64,000 nucleotides of DNA from Corynebacterium confusum (lineage in GTDB: Bacteria; Actinomycetota; Actinomycetes; Mycobacteriales; Mycobacteriaceae). The DNA is taken from positions 124,001 through 188,000 of the forward strand of contig NZ_CP047202.1 in assembly GCF_030408715.1 (NCBI RefSeq). Reading direction: 5' to 3'. Shown one piece after another: positions 50,371 through 57,113 of this stretch (the stretch's first letter is position 1; every line of letters starts with the position of its first letter). A program made the translations under genes and the position numbers. Below the pieces are notes generated by a model. That model did no database searches and was not told where the DNA came from. It worked only from the letters and a program-made list of their open reading frames with translations.

Positions 50371-50874
50371 ATGGCCACCATCCGCCCTGAGAATCCCGCC
50401 GATAGCGCGGGTATCCACCAGCTCGTGGAGGCCGCCTTTGCCCCCGTGGAGCTGTCCGATCACACCGAGCAGCACATCGTCGATGCCCTCCGCGCAGCAG
50501 GTGCACTGACCGTCTCCCTGGTCGCTGAGGACAACAACACCCTGGTTGGTCACGTGGCCACCTCCCCAGTCATCCTGGGCACCAGCGCCGAAGGCGCGCA
50601 CGGGTGGTACGGAATCGGCCCCGTCGCCGTCGCACCGCAGCGCCAAGGCGAAGGAATCGGCAGCGCCCTCATGGAAGCCTCACTAGACCACCTCCGCCAA
50701 GCAGGCGCAGCCGGCGCAGTGGTCCTCGGCGAACCCGCCTACTACAACCGCTTCGGCTTTCACCCCGTACCCGGCCTGGAATACCCCGGCGTACCCGCAA
50801 AGTACTTAACCGCCTGCTCCTTCGGCCCCGAGATTCCACTCGGTGAGGCGCGTTACCACCCGGTGTTCGGTTAG
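50371..50874 (+). CDS. GNAT-family N-acetyltransferase (YhbS-like)
   Basis: A 167-residue GNAT enzyme. The acetyl-CoA loop is VAVAPQRQGEGIGSALMEAS at residues 87-106, and GEPAYYNRFGFHPVPGLEYP is the YhbS-type C-terminal block. AAGGAGC precedes the ATG. The substrate is unknown. It is the last core-like gene before the accessory pocket, and codon use shifts slightly at its 3' end (more CCA and GGA codons). Confidence 0.87.
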   Translation: MATIRPENPADSAGIHQLVEAAFAPVELSDHTEQHIVDALRAAGALTVSLVAEDNNTLVGHVATSPVILGTSAEGAHGWYGIGPVAVAPQRQGEGIGSALMEASLDHLRQAGAAGAVVLGEPAYYNRFGFHPVPGLEYPGVPAKYLTACSFGPEIPLGEARYHPVFG

Positions 50875-51010
50875 CCTGCACACTAACCACCGTGTAGGGA
50901 AAGGCGTCGACAACTTATCCACGTCCATGTCTAAACCGCGAAGACTGGAGTGGAAAAGTTTCCGAGGATGCCTTGTACTAAATGGCGACACAAAGACAAC
51001 AGAAAACGAG

Positions 51011-51039
51011 GTCAGCGCCCCGCGTATGCGGGGAAGACG
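51011..51039 (+). repeat. Solitary CRISPR-repeat-like hairpin
   Basis: Complement of the segment starts GTCTTCCCCGCATACGCGGGG, with hairpin CCCCGC-GTAT-GCGGGG at 51018-51033. Length and sequence style match type I-E repeats. Only one copy exists, and no cas gene or spacer series is in the window. Confidence 0.35.
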
Positions 51040-51111
51040 TCGGACCTGACCCCTTGGTGGTGGACACGTTGAAACCAGCATCTAGCTGGGGAAGTGAGGT
51101 ACCTTTCTACC

Positions 51112-51453
51112 ATGCCGCGCAAGACCTACACCGAGCAGTTCAAGTGTGACGCAGTGTCGTTGTACGAGTCGATCCCCGGAGCCACGATCAACGCGGTCGC
51201 CTCCGATCTCGGGGTCAACCGCAACTCCCTGGGCACCTGGCTCGACGCCTTCGGCACCGGCACTAAAACCAACGCCAGCGGTGAAAAAGTCGCCAGCCCG
51301 ATCGTCGCAGCCAACAGCGAACGCACCCCGGCTGAAGGACTCTCCGATGCCGAGCGGATCCGCGTGTTGGAACGCGAGAACGTCAAGCTCCGGGAGGAAC
51401 GAGAGATTCTGCGCAAGGCGGCCAAATATTTCGCGGAAGAGACGAACTGGTGA
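51112..51453 (+). CDS. IS3-family transposase OrfA
   Basis: A 113-residue DNA-binding subunit. An N-terminal helix-turn-helix (KTYTEQFKCDAVSLYES, then INAVASDLGVNRNSLGTW) is followed by a leucine-zipper-like segment (RIRVLERENVKLREEREILR). The start is placed at 51112 (ATG CCG CGC). It ends in GTGA, overlapping the OrfB start in the -1 frame, so OrfB may be made by coupling or by frameshifting into a fusion transposase. No classical A6G slippery run is seen. Confidence 0.85.
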   Translation: MPRKTYTEQFKCDAVSLYESIPGATINAVASDLGVNRNSLGTWLDAFGTGTKTNASGEKVASPIVAANSERTPAEGLSDAERIRVLERENVKLREEREILRKAAKYFAEETNW

Positions 51454-52361
51454 ACCGCTTTCAGTTCGTTGATGACCACCGAGACTTCTACGAGGTCAAG
51501 CGGTTATGTGAGGTTCTGAAGATCAACCGGTCCTCGTATTACACATGGAAATCTGCTGCTCCTGCTCGCCGGCGACGCCTGGTTGCTGACGCGGTGCTGG
51601 GAGCGAGGATCAAGGCCGTGTTCACGGCCGGGAACGGCTGTTACGGGGCGAAACGTGTGACTGCGGCCATCAACGCCGATCCCGCTAACGACCGGGGCAA
51701 TGGTGACCGTCTCAATCACAAGCACGCTGCCAGGTTGATGCGGCAGATGGGCCTTTTCGGCTACACCAGGAAACGCTGGGTGAAGACCACCGTGTCCGCG
51801 AAACGTGCGCCTAAATTCCCTGACCTTCTGAAACGCCGGTTCACCGCGGAGAAACCGAACAAGGTCTACGTCGGCGATATCACGTACCTGCCGATCGCGG
51901 ACGGGTCGAATATGTACCTGGCCACGGTTATCGATTGCTATTTGCGGCAGTTGACCGGTTTCGCGATCGCCGACCACATGCGCACCGAGTTGGTCGAAGA
52001 AGCCCTCACGATGGCTCACGGGGTCCGAGGTAGCCTTGACGGGGCGATTTTTCACTCGGATCACGGCAGTGTCTATACCTCTGAGCAGTACCGGAGGTTA
52101 TGTGAGCGGTTCGGTGTCACCCAGTCGATGGGTACGATCGGGACGAGCGCGGACAACTCGTTGGCGGAGTCGTTCAACGCCTCGTTGAAGCGGGAAGTCC
52201 TGAAAGACGAGCCTGTTTTCGCCAGTCAGCTGGTGTGTCGCCGGGACGTGTTCCAGTGGTGCATCCGGTACAACACCCAACGGCTGCACTCGTGGTGTGG
52301 CTACCGCTCGCCGAACGCCTTTGAAGCCGCCGAATCAGCTACACTTACTATCGCATCTTGA
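51450..52361 (+). CDS. IS3-family transposase OrfB (DDE integrase)
   Basis: A 303-residue rve-type catalytic subunit. HTH_21 region near residues 45-105; DDE residues are visible as VGDITYLP (first Asp), FHSDHGSVYTS (second Asp) and SADNSLAESFNASLKRE (Glu). All three catalytic residues are intact and no frameshift is seen, so the element could be active. Start is a GTG overlapping the OrfA stop. Confidence 0.88.
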   Translation: MNRFQFVDDHRDFYEVKRLCEVLKINRSSYYTWKSAAPARRRRLVADAVLGARIKAVFTAGNGCYGAKRVTAAINADPANDRGNGDRLNHKHAARLMRQMGLFGYTRKRWVKTTVSAKRAPKFPDLLKRRFTAEKPNKVYVGDITYLPIADGSNMYLATVIDCYLRQLTGFAIADHMRTELVEEALTMAHGVRGSLDGAIFHSDHGSVYTSEQYRRLCERFGVTQSMGTIGTSADNSLAESFNASLKREVLKDEPVFASQLVCRRDVFQWCIRYNTQRLHSWCGYRSPNAFEAAESATLTIAS

Positions 52362-52431
52362 TTAAATCCCCGTGTCCACTTTCCGGGGTTCGGGCCCAGA
52401 TGACTATACTTAAGAACCGGGAAAGGTTGAA

Positions 52432-52767
52432 ATGACTATATTTTCAATTATTATGGCAGCAACGTGGCTAATTGCTGGGGTCTGCGTTTTGATGTTAGGC
52501 ATAAAAGCTGGTCAGGGGACCCTGGCCAAAAATAAACTAATTGGTATCAGAACCCCGGAGCTTCTGGCCAGTGAAGAAGCGTGGTTTAAAGGTCACAAAG
52601 CCGCCTCTCCCTATTTAAAAATCAGCAGTGTACCGCTATTTATCGGCGGAATCATCTGTCTATTTGCCGATGATGATCTGATTGGTTGGGTGAGCATACC
52701 CGTGGTGGTACTTTTAACTATCATGATCCTAATTTCTTCCAAGAAAGCTCATTCTTCCATAAAGTAG
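52432..52767 (+). CDS. SdpI-family membrane protein, AT-rich
   Basis: A 111-residue protein with three hydrophobic helices. NKLIGIRTPELLASEEAWFKGHKAA is represented by the SdpI/YhfL hallmark GIRTPELLASEEAW at residues 38-51. SdpI in Bacillus confers immunity to the SdpC toxin; relatives are often of unknown role. The DNA is clearly AT-richer than the rest of the window, with codons such as ATA, TTA and AAA that neighbours avoid, which points to transfer from a low-GC source. It sits between two IS3 elements and has a GGGAAAGG ribosome site. Confidence 0.78.
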   Translation: MTIFSIIMAATWLIAGVCVLMLGIKAGQGTLAKNKLIGIRTPELLASEEAWFKGHKAASPYLKISSVPLFIGGIICLFADDDLIGWVSIPVVVLLTIMILISSKKAHSSIK

Positions 52768-52863
52768 AAATCGGCATTCCTTTGGAGTGTCTTAGGTTTT
52801 TAGGTCCGGGTGACTTGAGTGTTGTCCATTGATGCCCTGCCTGTGGGTGGAGAGAATGGATAA

Positions 52864-53148
52864 ATGGTGAAGAAGTTCAGTAAACACACTCCCGAGCAGA
52901 TTGTTCGCAAGCTGGATAAGGCTCGAGAACTCAGAGAATCAGGATCGACCACGGCTCAAATCCTCACCGCGCTGGGGATCAGCGAAGCCACGCTGAACAG
53001 GTGGCAGGCAACCTATGGGGCGATGACCAAGAGCGAAGCTAAAGAGCTCCAGCGATTGCGCGAGGAAAACACGCGCCTCAAACGTCTCCTTGGGCAGGCA
53101 GAGCTGGAAAAGGCGGCGTGGAAAGAATTATCGGAGGGAAACTTCTAA
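52864..53148 (+). CDS. IS3-family transposase OrfA (element B)
   Basis: A 94-residue OrfA with an N-terminal helix-turn-helix (KHTPEQIVRKLDKARELR, SGSTTAQILTALGISEATL) and a C-terminal zipper (LREENTRLKRLLGQAELE). This resembles the IS407/IS51 branch. It overlaps orfB by 31 bases in the -1 frame; GGAAAAGG and GGAAAG lie near the overlap and could allow frameshifting, but this is not demonstrated. Confidence 0.83.
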   Translation: MVKKFSKHTPEQIVRKLDKARELRESGSTTAQILTALGISEATLNRWQATYGAMTKSEAKELQRLREENTRLKRLLGQAELEKAAWKELSEGNF

Positions 53149-53999
53149 GCCCAGCTCGCCGTCATGATGCCGTCTGGCATCTCGTTGGGCTGGGCTACTC
53201 CCAAAGGCGTGCCTGCCAGATCGTTGGACTCTCTCGTAGTGCTTATCGGCGCGCTAGGATCCGTCAGGGCAAGCCGGATAAGTACGCGGACCTAAGGGCG
53301 TGGATGCACGAGTTCGCGCGTGATCACCGCCGGTGGGGACACCGGCGCGCCTGGAGGACCGCCCTCACCGAGGGGTATGGGATATGCCGGGAAACCTTCC
53401 GGAGGATTTGGCGTGAAGAAGGCCTGCGCGTCCTACCCAGGAAGAAGCGCAAACGCGTCGATGGTCACGGCCAGCGCGATGTTCCTGCCGGCCAGTACCC
53501 GAACGACGTGTGGGCGCTGGATTTCCAGTTCGATTCAACATGGCACGGCAAGACGATCAAGATCTGCAACATCATCGATGAATACACTCGCGAGCACGTC
53601 GCCTTCACGGTCGACAAGAAGATCGACGCGGACTCGGTGATCGAGCTGCTCGACCTCGCTTGTTGTGACCAAGGCGGGCGCCGGCGGGTGATCCGGATGG
53701 ATAACGGCCCCGAGTTCATCGCTCATGCGCTCAACGAATGGGCTGGGGAGGATGAAACGATTCAGGCGTTTATCCCGCCAGGCCAGCCCTGGCATAACGG
53801 GTATGTCGAGTCTTTCCACAACCGAATGCGTGACGAACTCTTAGAAGACAACAGCATCGAGAATCTCGAACATGCACGGATGCTCGTGGCCCAGTGGTCG
53901 CAGCGGTACAATGACTTCCACCCGCATTCCTCGCTGGGCTACCTCAGCCCGCGGAAGTATGCGGAACAATGGCAACATGAAAACACGGTCAACGCTTAA
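53118..53999 (+). CDS. IS3-family transposase OrfB (element B)
   Basis: A 293-residue DDE transposase of the IS407-like branch. Catalytic residues are visible in WALDFQFDST (Asp), VIRMDNGPEFIA (Asp) and QPWHNGYVESFHNRMRDE (Glu). The end block HPHSSLGYLSPRKYAEQW is typical. It is intact and could be functional together with OrfA. The GTG start lies inside orfA. Confidence 0.87.
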   Translation: MERIIGGKLLSPARRHDAVWHLVGLGYSQRRACQIVGLSRSAYRRARIRQGKPDKYADLRAWMHEFARDHRRWGHRRAWRTALTEGYGICRETFRRIWREEGLRVLPRKKRKRVDGHGQRDVPAGQYPNDVWALDFQFDSTWHGKTIKICNIIDEYTREHVAFTVDKKIDADSVIELLDLACCDQGGRRRVIRMDNGPEFIAHALNEWAGEDETIQAFIPPGQPWHNGYVESFHNRMRDELLEDNSIENLEHARMLVAQWSQRYNDFHPHSSLGYLSPRKYAEQWQHENTVNA

Positions 54000-54021
54000 A
54001 CCAACTGGACCGAATTCTTAG

Positions 54022-54543
54022 GCCACCCCAGCATCCCTGTCAGCTAATGAACAACGCGCAATCATTGCTGCAGTTGAACGTGCCAGGGTCACTGACATCA
54101 ATCCTCAGGTAGCGCCTTTTGCGACCGCCCAGTCGGACCCCTACCGGATATATATCCAGGGCCTTGAAATGCTGTCCTGCATCGCGCTGGTCGATGTAGT
54201 ATCATGCGGCATCGCCAATCAGGCAGCCACAACCGCGAGTATGGAAGCGCAGAACCGGTTTCCTGGCGCCACATCACTCCGCAATGGAAAGGGCGATGCT
54301 TTTCGGCACTGCTCGTGGAATGCCCTGATGACAATGAGAATCGGTGCAGATGCAGCTGAACGCATTGCTACTAACCACGAAACTGTCGCTCAGGGGCCAG
54401 CGGATTAGACCAGAATGGACCTGTATAACAATGCCCAAGGTCGATTTCTTGGATCTGCTTTCGCAAGTAGTGGCGACGAAGCTTCTGCTTTGAACCAGTG
54501 CGCCCTCTGGGCTAGAATTGGACTGCTATCTACACTTTCCTAG
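54022..54543 (+). pseudogene. 5'-truncated gene with in-frame TAG (DUF6973-like domain)
   Basis: One reading frame runs from the IS right end to 54543 and is interrupted only by TAG at 54406-54408. Before the stop it encodes ANEQRAIIAAVERARV and NGKGDAFRHCSWNALMTMRI; after it, MDLYNNAQGRFLGSAFASS continues what looks like the same domain. The order 'NGxGDAFRHxxWNAL ... MDLxNNxxGR' recalls the DUF6973 domain found in some secreted or toxin-like proteins; this name is from memory. The N-terminal part was removed by IS element B. Base composition is lower in GC than core genes. Confidence 0.62.
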
Positions 54544-54565
54544 GATAGGCACGAGAAGGGGGGTT

Positions 54566-55030
54566 ATGTTAATGAGACGCATGATGGCGCGGATAGGGTT
54601 CATTAGTATTGTCTCCTTATTACTCTCCTCTTGTAGTTTTGATGACCCATTGGCTTCTCATCTCGCGTCCCTAGGACGATCGGGACATGCAATCCCCGTT
54701 ACTGAGTCCATCACACTGGAGGAACTCTACGGACCAGAGTGGACTGAGTTTTCGCTCGTGTGCCCATACACTCCGTATCAAACAGTCAAAGAAACACTTA
54801 TGGCTGATGATCCCCCTGTTCCAGAACACGGCTTCTCCGATCACGAAAACTTCCTCTTTCTTAGAGGAAAGGGCGACAGCGAACAATGGGTGAGGTTCTC
54901 TCGACAGGCTCTCGATCTGTGTTCTCCATCAAGTCCGTCTTCTTTAATCATGGAGTCAACGACAGTTGCTCTCACTTTTTCTCTGGATAATCCGGGTAGT
55001 GCTTGGATTCTAACCGGCTTGAACAAGTAG
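54566..55030 (+). CDS. Putative lipoprotein of unknown function
   Basis: A 154-residue protein with basic start MLMRRMMARIG, hydrophobic stretch and lipobox LLSSC (Cys at residue 23), so probably a membrane-anchored lipoprotein. The mature part begins FDDPLASHLASLG and has two more Cys. GAAGGGGGG precedes the ATG at 54566. It lies 23 bases after the broken DUF6973-like gene and probably formed an operon with it; a partner or immunity role is only a guess. The GC content is lower than in neighbouring core genes. Confidence 0.62.
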   Translation: MLMRRMMARIGFISIVSLLLSSCSFDDPLASHLASLGRSGHAIPVTESITLEELYGPEWTEFSLVCPYTPYQTVKETLMADDPPVPEHGFSDHENFLFLRGKGDSEQWVRFSRQALDLCSPSSPSSLIMESTTVALTFSLDNPGSAWILTGLNK

Positions 55031-55089
55031 TCATATGGGCTCGCTGCTCCTGGGCAGTATCGGGAACACTCAGATTGGGGTCAGGTCCC

Positions 55090-55344
55090 ACACACCGCGG
55101 AAGACGCGGAGAACACCAACGACGAATGCTGGAGTGGTGGCTGTATCTAAAAACAGAACTGCCCGACGACCCCGTAGAAATCGCCAGACAGTCCAAATGG
55201 GGCCAGGGCCAACTCGCCAAAGTACAAACCCTGACCCACAACGAGAACCAAGCCGACCACGAAACAGGACGACCAGCCCTCTACGACAACGCTATCGACA
55301 CCAACTACACCCATTCAATCGGCGTCCGAAAAGGCCAAATCTAG
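55090..55344 (+). pseudogene. IS1249-like transposase C-terminal remnant
   Basis: The frame encodes EWWLYLKTELPDDPVEIA and later NQADHETGRPALYDNAID then THSIGVRKGQI, which resembles the C-terminus of IS1249-type transposases common in corynebacteria. There is no N-terminal part, no catalytic region and no start in a sensible place. Sequence between 55031 and 55090 is unassigned. I regard it as the tail of a lost element; the family match is by memory. Confidence 0.5.
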
Positions 55345-55414
55345 CCCCAGCGACACGCCGAACCAGACACACATTTTGACCCTTAACCCTAGCCCGTCAT
55401 GCTTTGGTTAACGC

Positions 55415-55448
55415 AAAGAAAAACGCGCCTCACCGAAGTGAAGCGCGT
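55415..55448 (-). terminator. Terminator of tRNA-Ser(GGA)
   Basis: On the minus strand an 11-base stem ACGCGCTTCAC/GTGAGGCGCGT (one G-U pair) with a TTCG loop runs into TTTTTCTTT, directly after the tRNA 3' end. Confidence 0.85.
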
Positions 55449-55450
55449 CG

Positions 55451-55539
55451 TGGCGGAGGATGTGGGATTTGAACCCACGAGGGGCGTGAGCCCCGCACGC
55501 GTTCCAGGCGTGTGACATAGGCCGCTAGTCGAATCCTCC
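55451..55539 (-). tRNA. tRNA-Ser(GGA), CCA encoded
   Basis: Read on the minus strand: acceptor GGAGGAT/ATCCTCC, anticodon stem CACGC/GCGTG with loop CTGGAAC (anticodon GGA), long variable arm GGGGC/GCCCC, T-arm GTGGGTTCAAATCCCAC, discriminator G, CCA. Its 3' end faces the accessory pocket. Confidence 0.96.
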
Positions 55540-55547
55540 GAGAAGAA

Positions 55548-55576
55548 ACTCTAGCAGCCCCGGCAAGTGGCGACAA
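55548..55576 (-). promoter_or_regulatory. Promoter of tRNA-Ser(GGA)
   Basis: Minus strand: -35 TTGTCG (55571-55576), a 17-base spacer, and -10 TAGAGT (55548-55553), just upstream of the tRNA. Confidence 0.6.
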
Positions 55577-55700
55577 AATCGGCAGGTCAGCTTGGGAAAT
55601 GGGTGGGTGTTCTAGGGCTATAAAAAGTGGCTGTCGGGTAGGCGGTTGTCGGGGCCGGCGGTGGTGGCGCGCGTGGGCGCCTGGGTGGGGAGTGGACTGT

Positions 55701-55730
55701 TTGGACTATCGCCGGAATCCCGGCTAGAGT
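55701..55730 (+). promoter_or_regulatory. Promoter of SRP RNA
   Basis: -35 TTGGAC at 55701-55706, an 18-base spacer, and -10 TAGAGT at 55725-55730. Confidence 0.6.
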
Positions 55731-55732
55731 AT

Positions 55733-55826
55733 GGGGCAGGATCTCGCGTGGCGTCCATCCTGTGAACTCCCCCAGGGCAGGAATGCAGCAAGGGTCAGCA
55801 GGCTCTGACGGGTGCGCGAGGTCCCC
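55733..55826 (+). ncRNA. ffs: Signal recognition particle RNA, small bacterial type
   Basis: About 94 bases folding into one long hairpin. The ends GGGGC/GTCCCC and CTCGCG/CGCGAG pair. The conserved domain IV core reads AGGGCAGGAATGCAGCAAGG, with the symmetric and asymmetric internal loops and a GGAA tetraloop-like tip that bind Ffh. It lies just upstream of a gntR operon and close to dnaX, the usual actinobacterial neighbourhood. Confidence 0.93.
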
Positions 55827-55838
55827 TTAATCTTTGTT

Positions 55839-55867
55839 GCCATCCGGTTAGTGCTGGGTGGCTTTTT
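55839..55867 (+). terminator. Terminator after SRP RNA
   Basis: Stem GCCATCC/GGGTGGC (one G-U pair) followed by TTTTT. Confidence 0.7.
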
Positions 55868-55891
55868 CTATGTCTGGTCCGCTTTTGGGTC

Positions 55892-55940
55892 TTGACGGGG
55901 TGGGTAGTCTGGGTTAGGTTTACTACCTACCTAGTAAACC
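55892..55940 (+). promoter_or_regulatory. Promoter and operator of the gntR-ABC operon
   Basis: -35 TTGACG (55892-55897), a 17-base spacer, and -10 TAGGTT (55915-55920). The -10 runs into a perfect palindrome, GGTTTACT-acctacct-AGTAAACC (55917-55940), that covers the start site. This is a strong candidate for autorepression by the GntR protein. Confidence 0.75.
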
Positions 55941-55987
55941 ATGTTGGTAGGTCGGTTTGCTGCGGGAACAACAAGGAAGGTGACGGG

Positions 55988-56356
55988 ATGGCTATAACGG
56001 CTAAGGATCCCCGCCCTATCTATCAGCAGATAGCGGAGGAGTTGCGCGGCATGATCTTGTCCGGGCAGCTGCCCGAAGGCGACAGGACACCGTCGACGCA
56101 CGAATTAGCAAATTTTCATGAGGTCACGCCGACTACGGCATCGAAGGCGCTCACGGCGCTGGCGCAAGCCGGGCTCGTGGAAAGCCAGAGAGGACGAGGG
56201 ATGTTTGTCATGCCCGGGGCGCGCGAGCGCATCAGGGACCAACGGAAGAAGGCGTTCGCCCAAGACTTTGTCCGCCCGTTGGTGGCGGAGGCCAGTGCCC
56301 TGGGCTTGGGGGAAGACGACATTGCCCAGATGATCGCTAAGGAGTTAAAACCATGA
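55988..56356 (+). CDS. GntR-family regulator, YtrA type
   Basis: A 122-residue short GntR protein: winged helix at residues 8-76 (PIYQQIAEELRGMILSGQLP, TPSTHELANFHEVTPTTASK, GLVESQRGRGMFVM) and a short helical dimerisation tail, as in the YtrA subfamily that controls ABC transporters. AAGGAAGG precedes the ATG at 55988. It is the first gene of a three-gene operon, with an ATGA overlap to the ATPase gene, and a palindromic operator covers its own promoter. The effector is unknown; many relatives respond to cell-wall-active antibiotics. Confidence 0.9.
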   Translation: MAITAKDPRPIYQQIAEELRGMILSGQLPEGDRTPSTHELANFHEVTPTTASKALTALAQAGLVESQRGRGMFVMPGARERIRDQRKKAFAQDFVRPLVAEASALGLGEDDIAQMIAKELKP

Positions 56357-57111
56357 CCAGCACGCAAGATACTGGGAGCCCGCGGCCCATCATGGGGTTG
56401 ATCGGGCCGAACGGCTCCGGCAAGACCACGTTTTTCCGCCGGCGCAGCACGGAGTCCGGTGTGGCCTTCGGCCAGGCCAGCGCTGATATTCACTTCTTCG
56501 GCACCACGCCCCGAGACCATTTTCGCGTTGTGCAGCGCGGTTGGCAGGGGCTGGACGTGGGCGAAGCGGAGAAAACGCTGGGCTTCGACCCGACCACGCC
56601 GCTGGCAAAGCTGAGCGTGGGCCAGCGCCAGCTGGTCATCGTCGGCAGCGTAGTGGCCGCCGGCAAACCGGTGTTGCTGCTGGACGAACCCTTCAACGGT
56701 TTGGACGCACCACACCGCAACCAGGTGCGGGAGCGGCTGCGGCAGGCCGCAGAAACCGCCGAGGTGTGGGTGAGTTCCCAGCACTCGCAGGACCTGGCGG
56801 GCCTGGTTGATGCGGTGGTGGTCATGCGTGATTTCCACGCCCAGGCTCCTGTGACCATGGATGAACTGCGCGAGACCCACCCCGTGCTGAGCGGGCCGGC
56901 CGAGGCGGTGGCGGAGGTCATCGGCAACGCGCCGGTGCTATCCGACAAGGCGCTGGGTGGGCACCGTCGGGCGGTGCTGGGTACCGGTCTTTCGACCTCA
57001 GCCCGGGATTTTGCCCAGTCCCGCGGCGTAGACGTGACGTATCTCGAAGCCAGTGAGCTGCTGGACGTAGTGGTAGCGGGTGCGCTGGTGCAGAAACAAG
57101 GGGAGGAATAA
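56353..57111 (+). CDS. ABC transporter ATPase of a GntR-linked exporter
   Basis: A 252-residue ATPase. Walker A GLIGPNGSGKTTFF at residues 15-28, signature LSVGQRQLVIVGS, Walker B VLLLDEPFNGLD, and SQHSQD as the switch. The N-terminal half is shorter than normal: the region between Walker A and signature lacks part of the usual helical subdomain. It is co-translated with gntR and followed two bases later by the permease gene, so it probably energises that membrane protein. Confidence 0.85.
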   Translation: MTSTQDTGSPRPIMGLIGPNGSGKTTFFRRRSTESGVAFGQASADIHFFGTTPRDHFRVVQRGWQGLDVGEAEKTLGFDPTTPLAKLSVGQRQLVIVGSVVAAGKPVLLLDEPFNGLDAPHRNQVRERLRQAAETAEVWVSSQHSQDLAGLVDAVVVMRDFHAQAPVTMDELRETHPVLSGPAEAVAEVIGNAPVLSDKALGGHRRAVLGTGLSTSARDFAQSRGVDVTYLEASELLDVVVAGALVQKQGEE

Positions 57112-57113
57112 CA

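Larger units (their letters stand above)
51042..52397 (+). mobile_element. IS3-family insertion sequence (element A)
   Basis: Two overlapping transposase genes are bounded by imperfect inverted ends of about 27 bases. The left end GGACCTGACCCC and the reverse of the right end GGGCCCGAACCCC both run on to TGGACACG, the sequence typical of IS3 tips. About 20 of 27 positions match. No clear target duplication is visible, so the insertion may be old or the exact tips slightly off. Confidence 0.75.
52798..54016 (+). mobile_element. IS3-family insertion sequence (element B)
   Basis: A second two-gene IS3 element. The ends share GGTCC and a partly matching 17-base inner segment ending in GTTG (left near 52803-52824, right near 53990-54011), so the limits are approximate. 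The right end cuts into the gene at 54022, whose 5' part is lost. Different orfA/orfB sequences show that it is a separate element from A. Confidence 0.65.

Noticed and set aside
50875..51110. A CRISPR array
   Set aside because: Only one repeat-like unit; no regularly spaced copies and no cas genes.
55050..55075. GGGGTCAGGTCC as another copy of the IS element A tip
   Set aside because: Twelve bases match the reverse of the left tip, but the inner sequence does not continue to match TGGACACG, so it may be chance.
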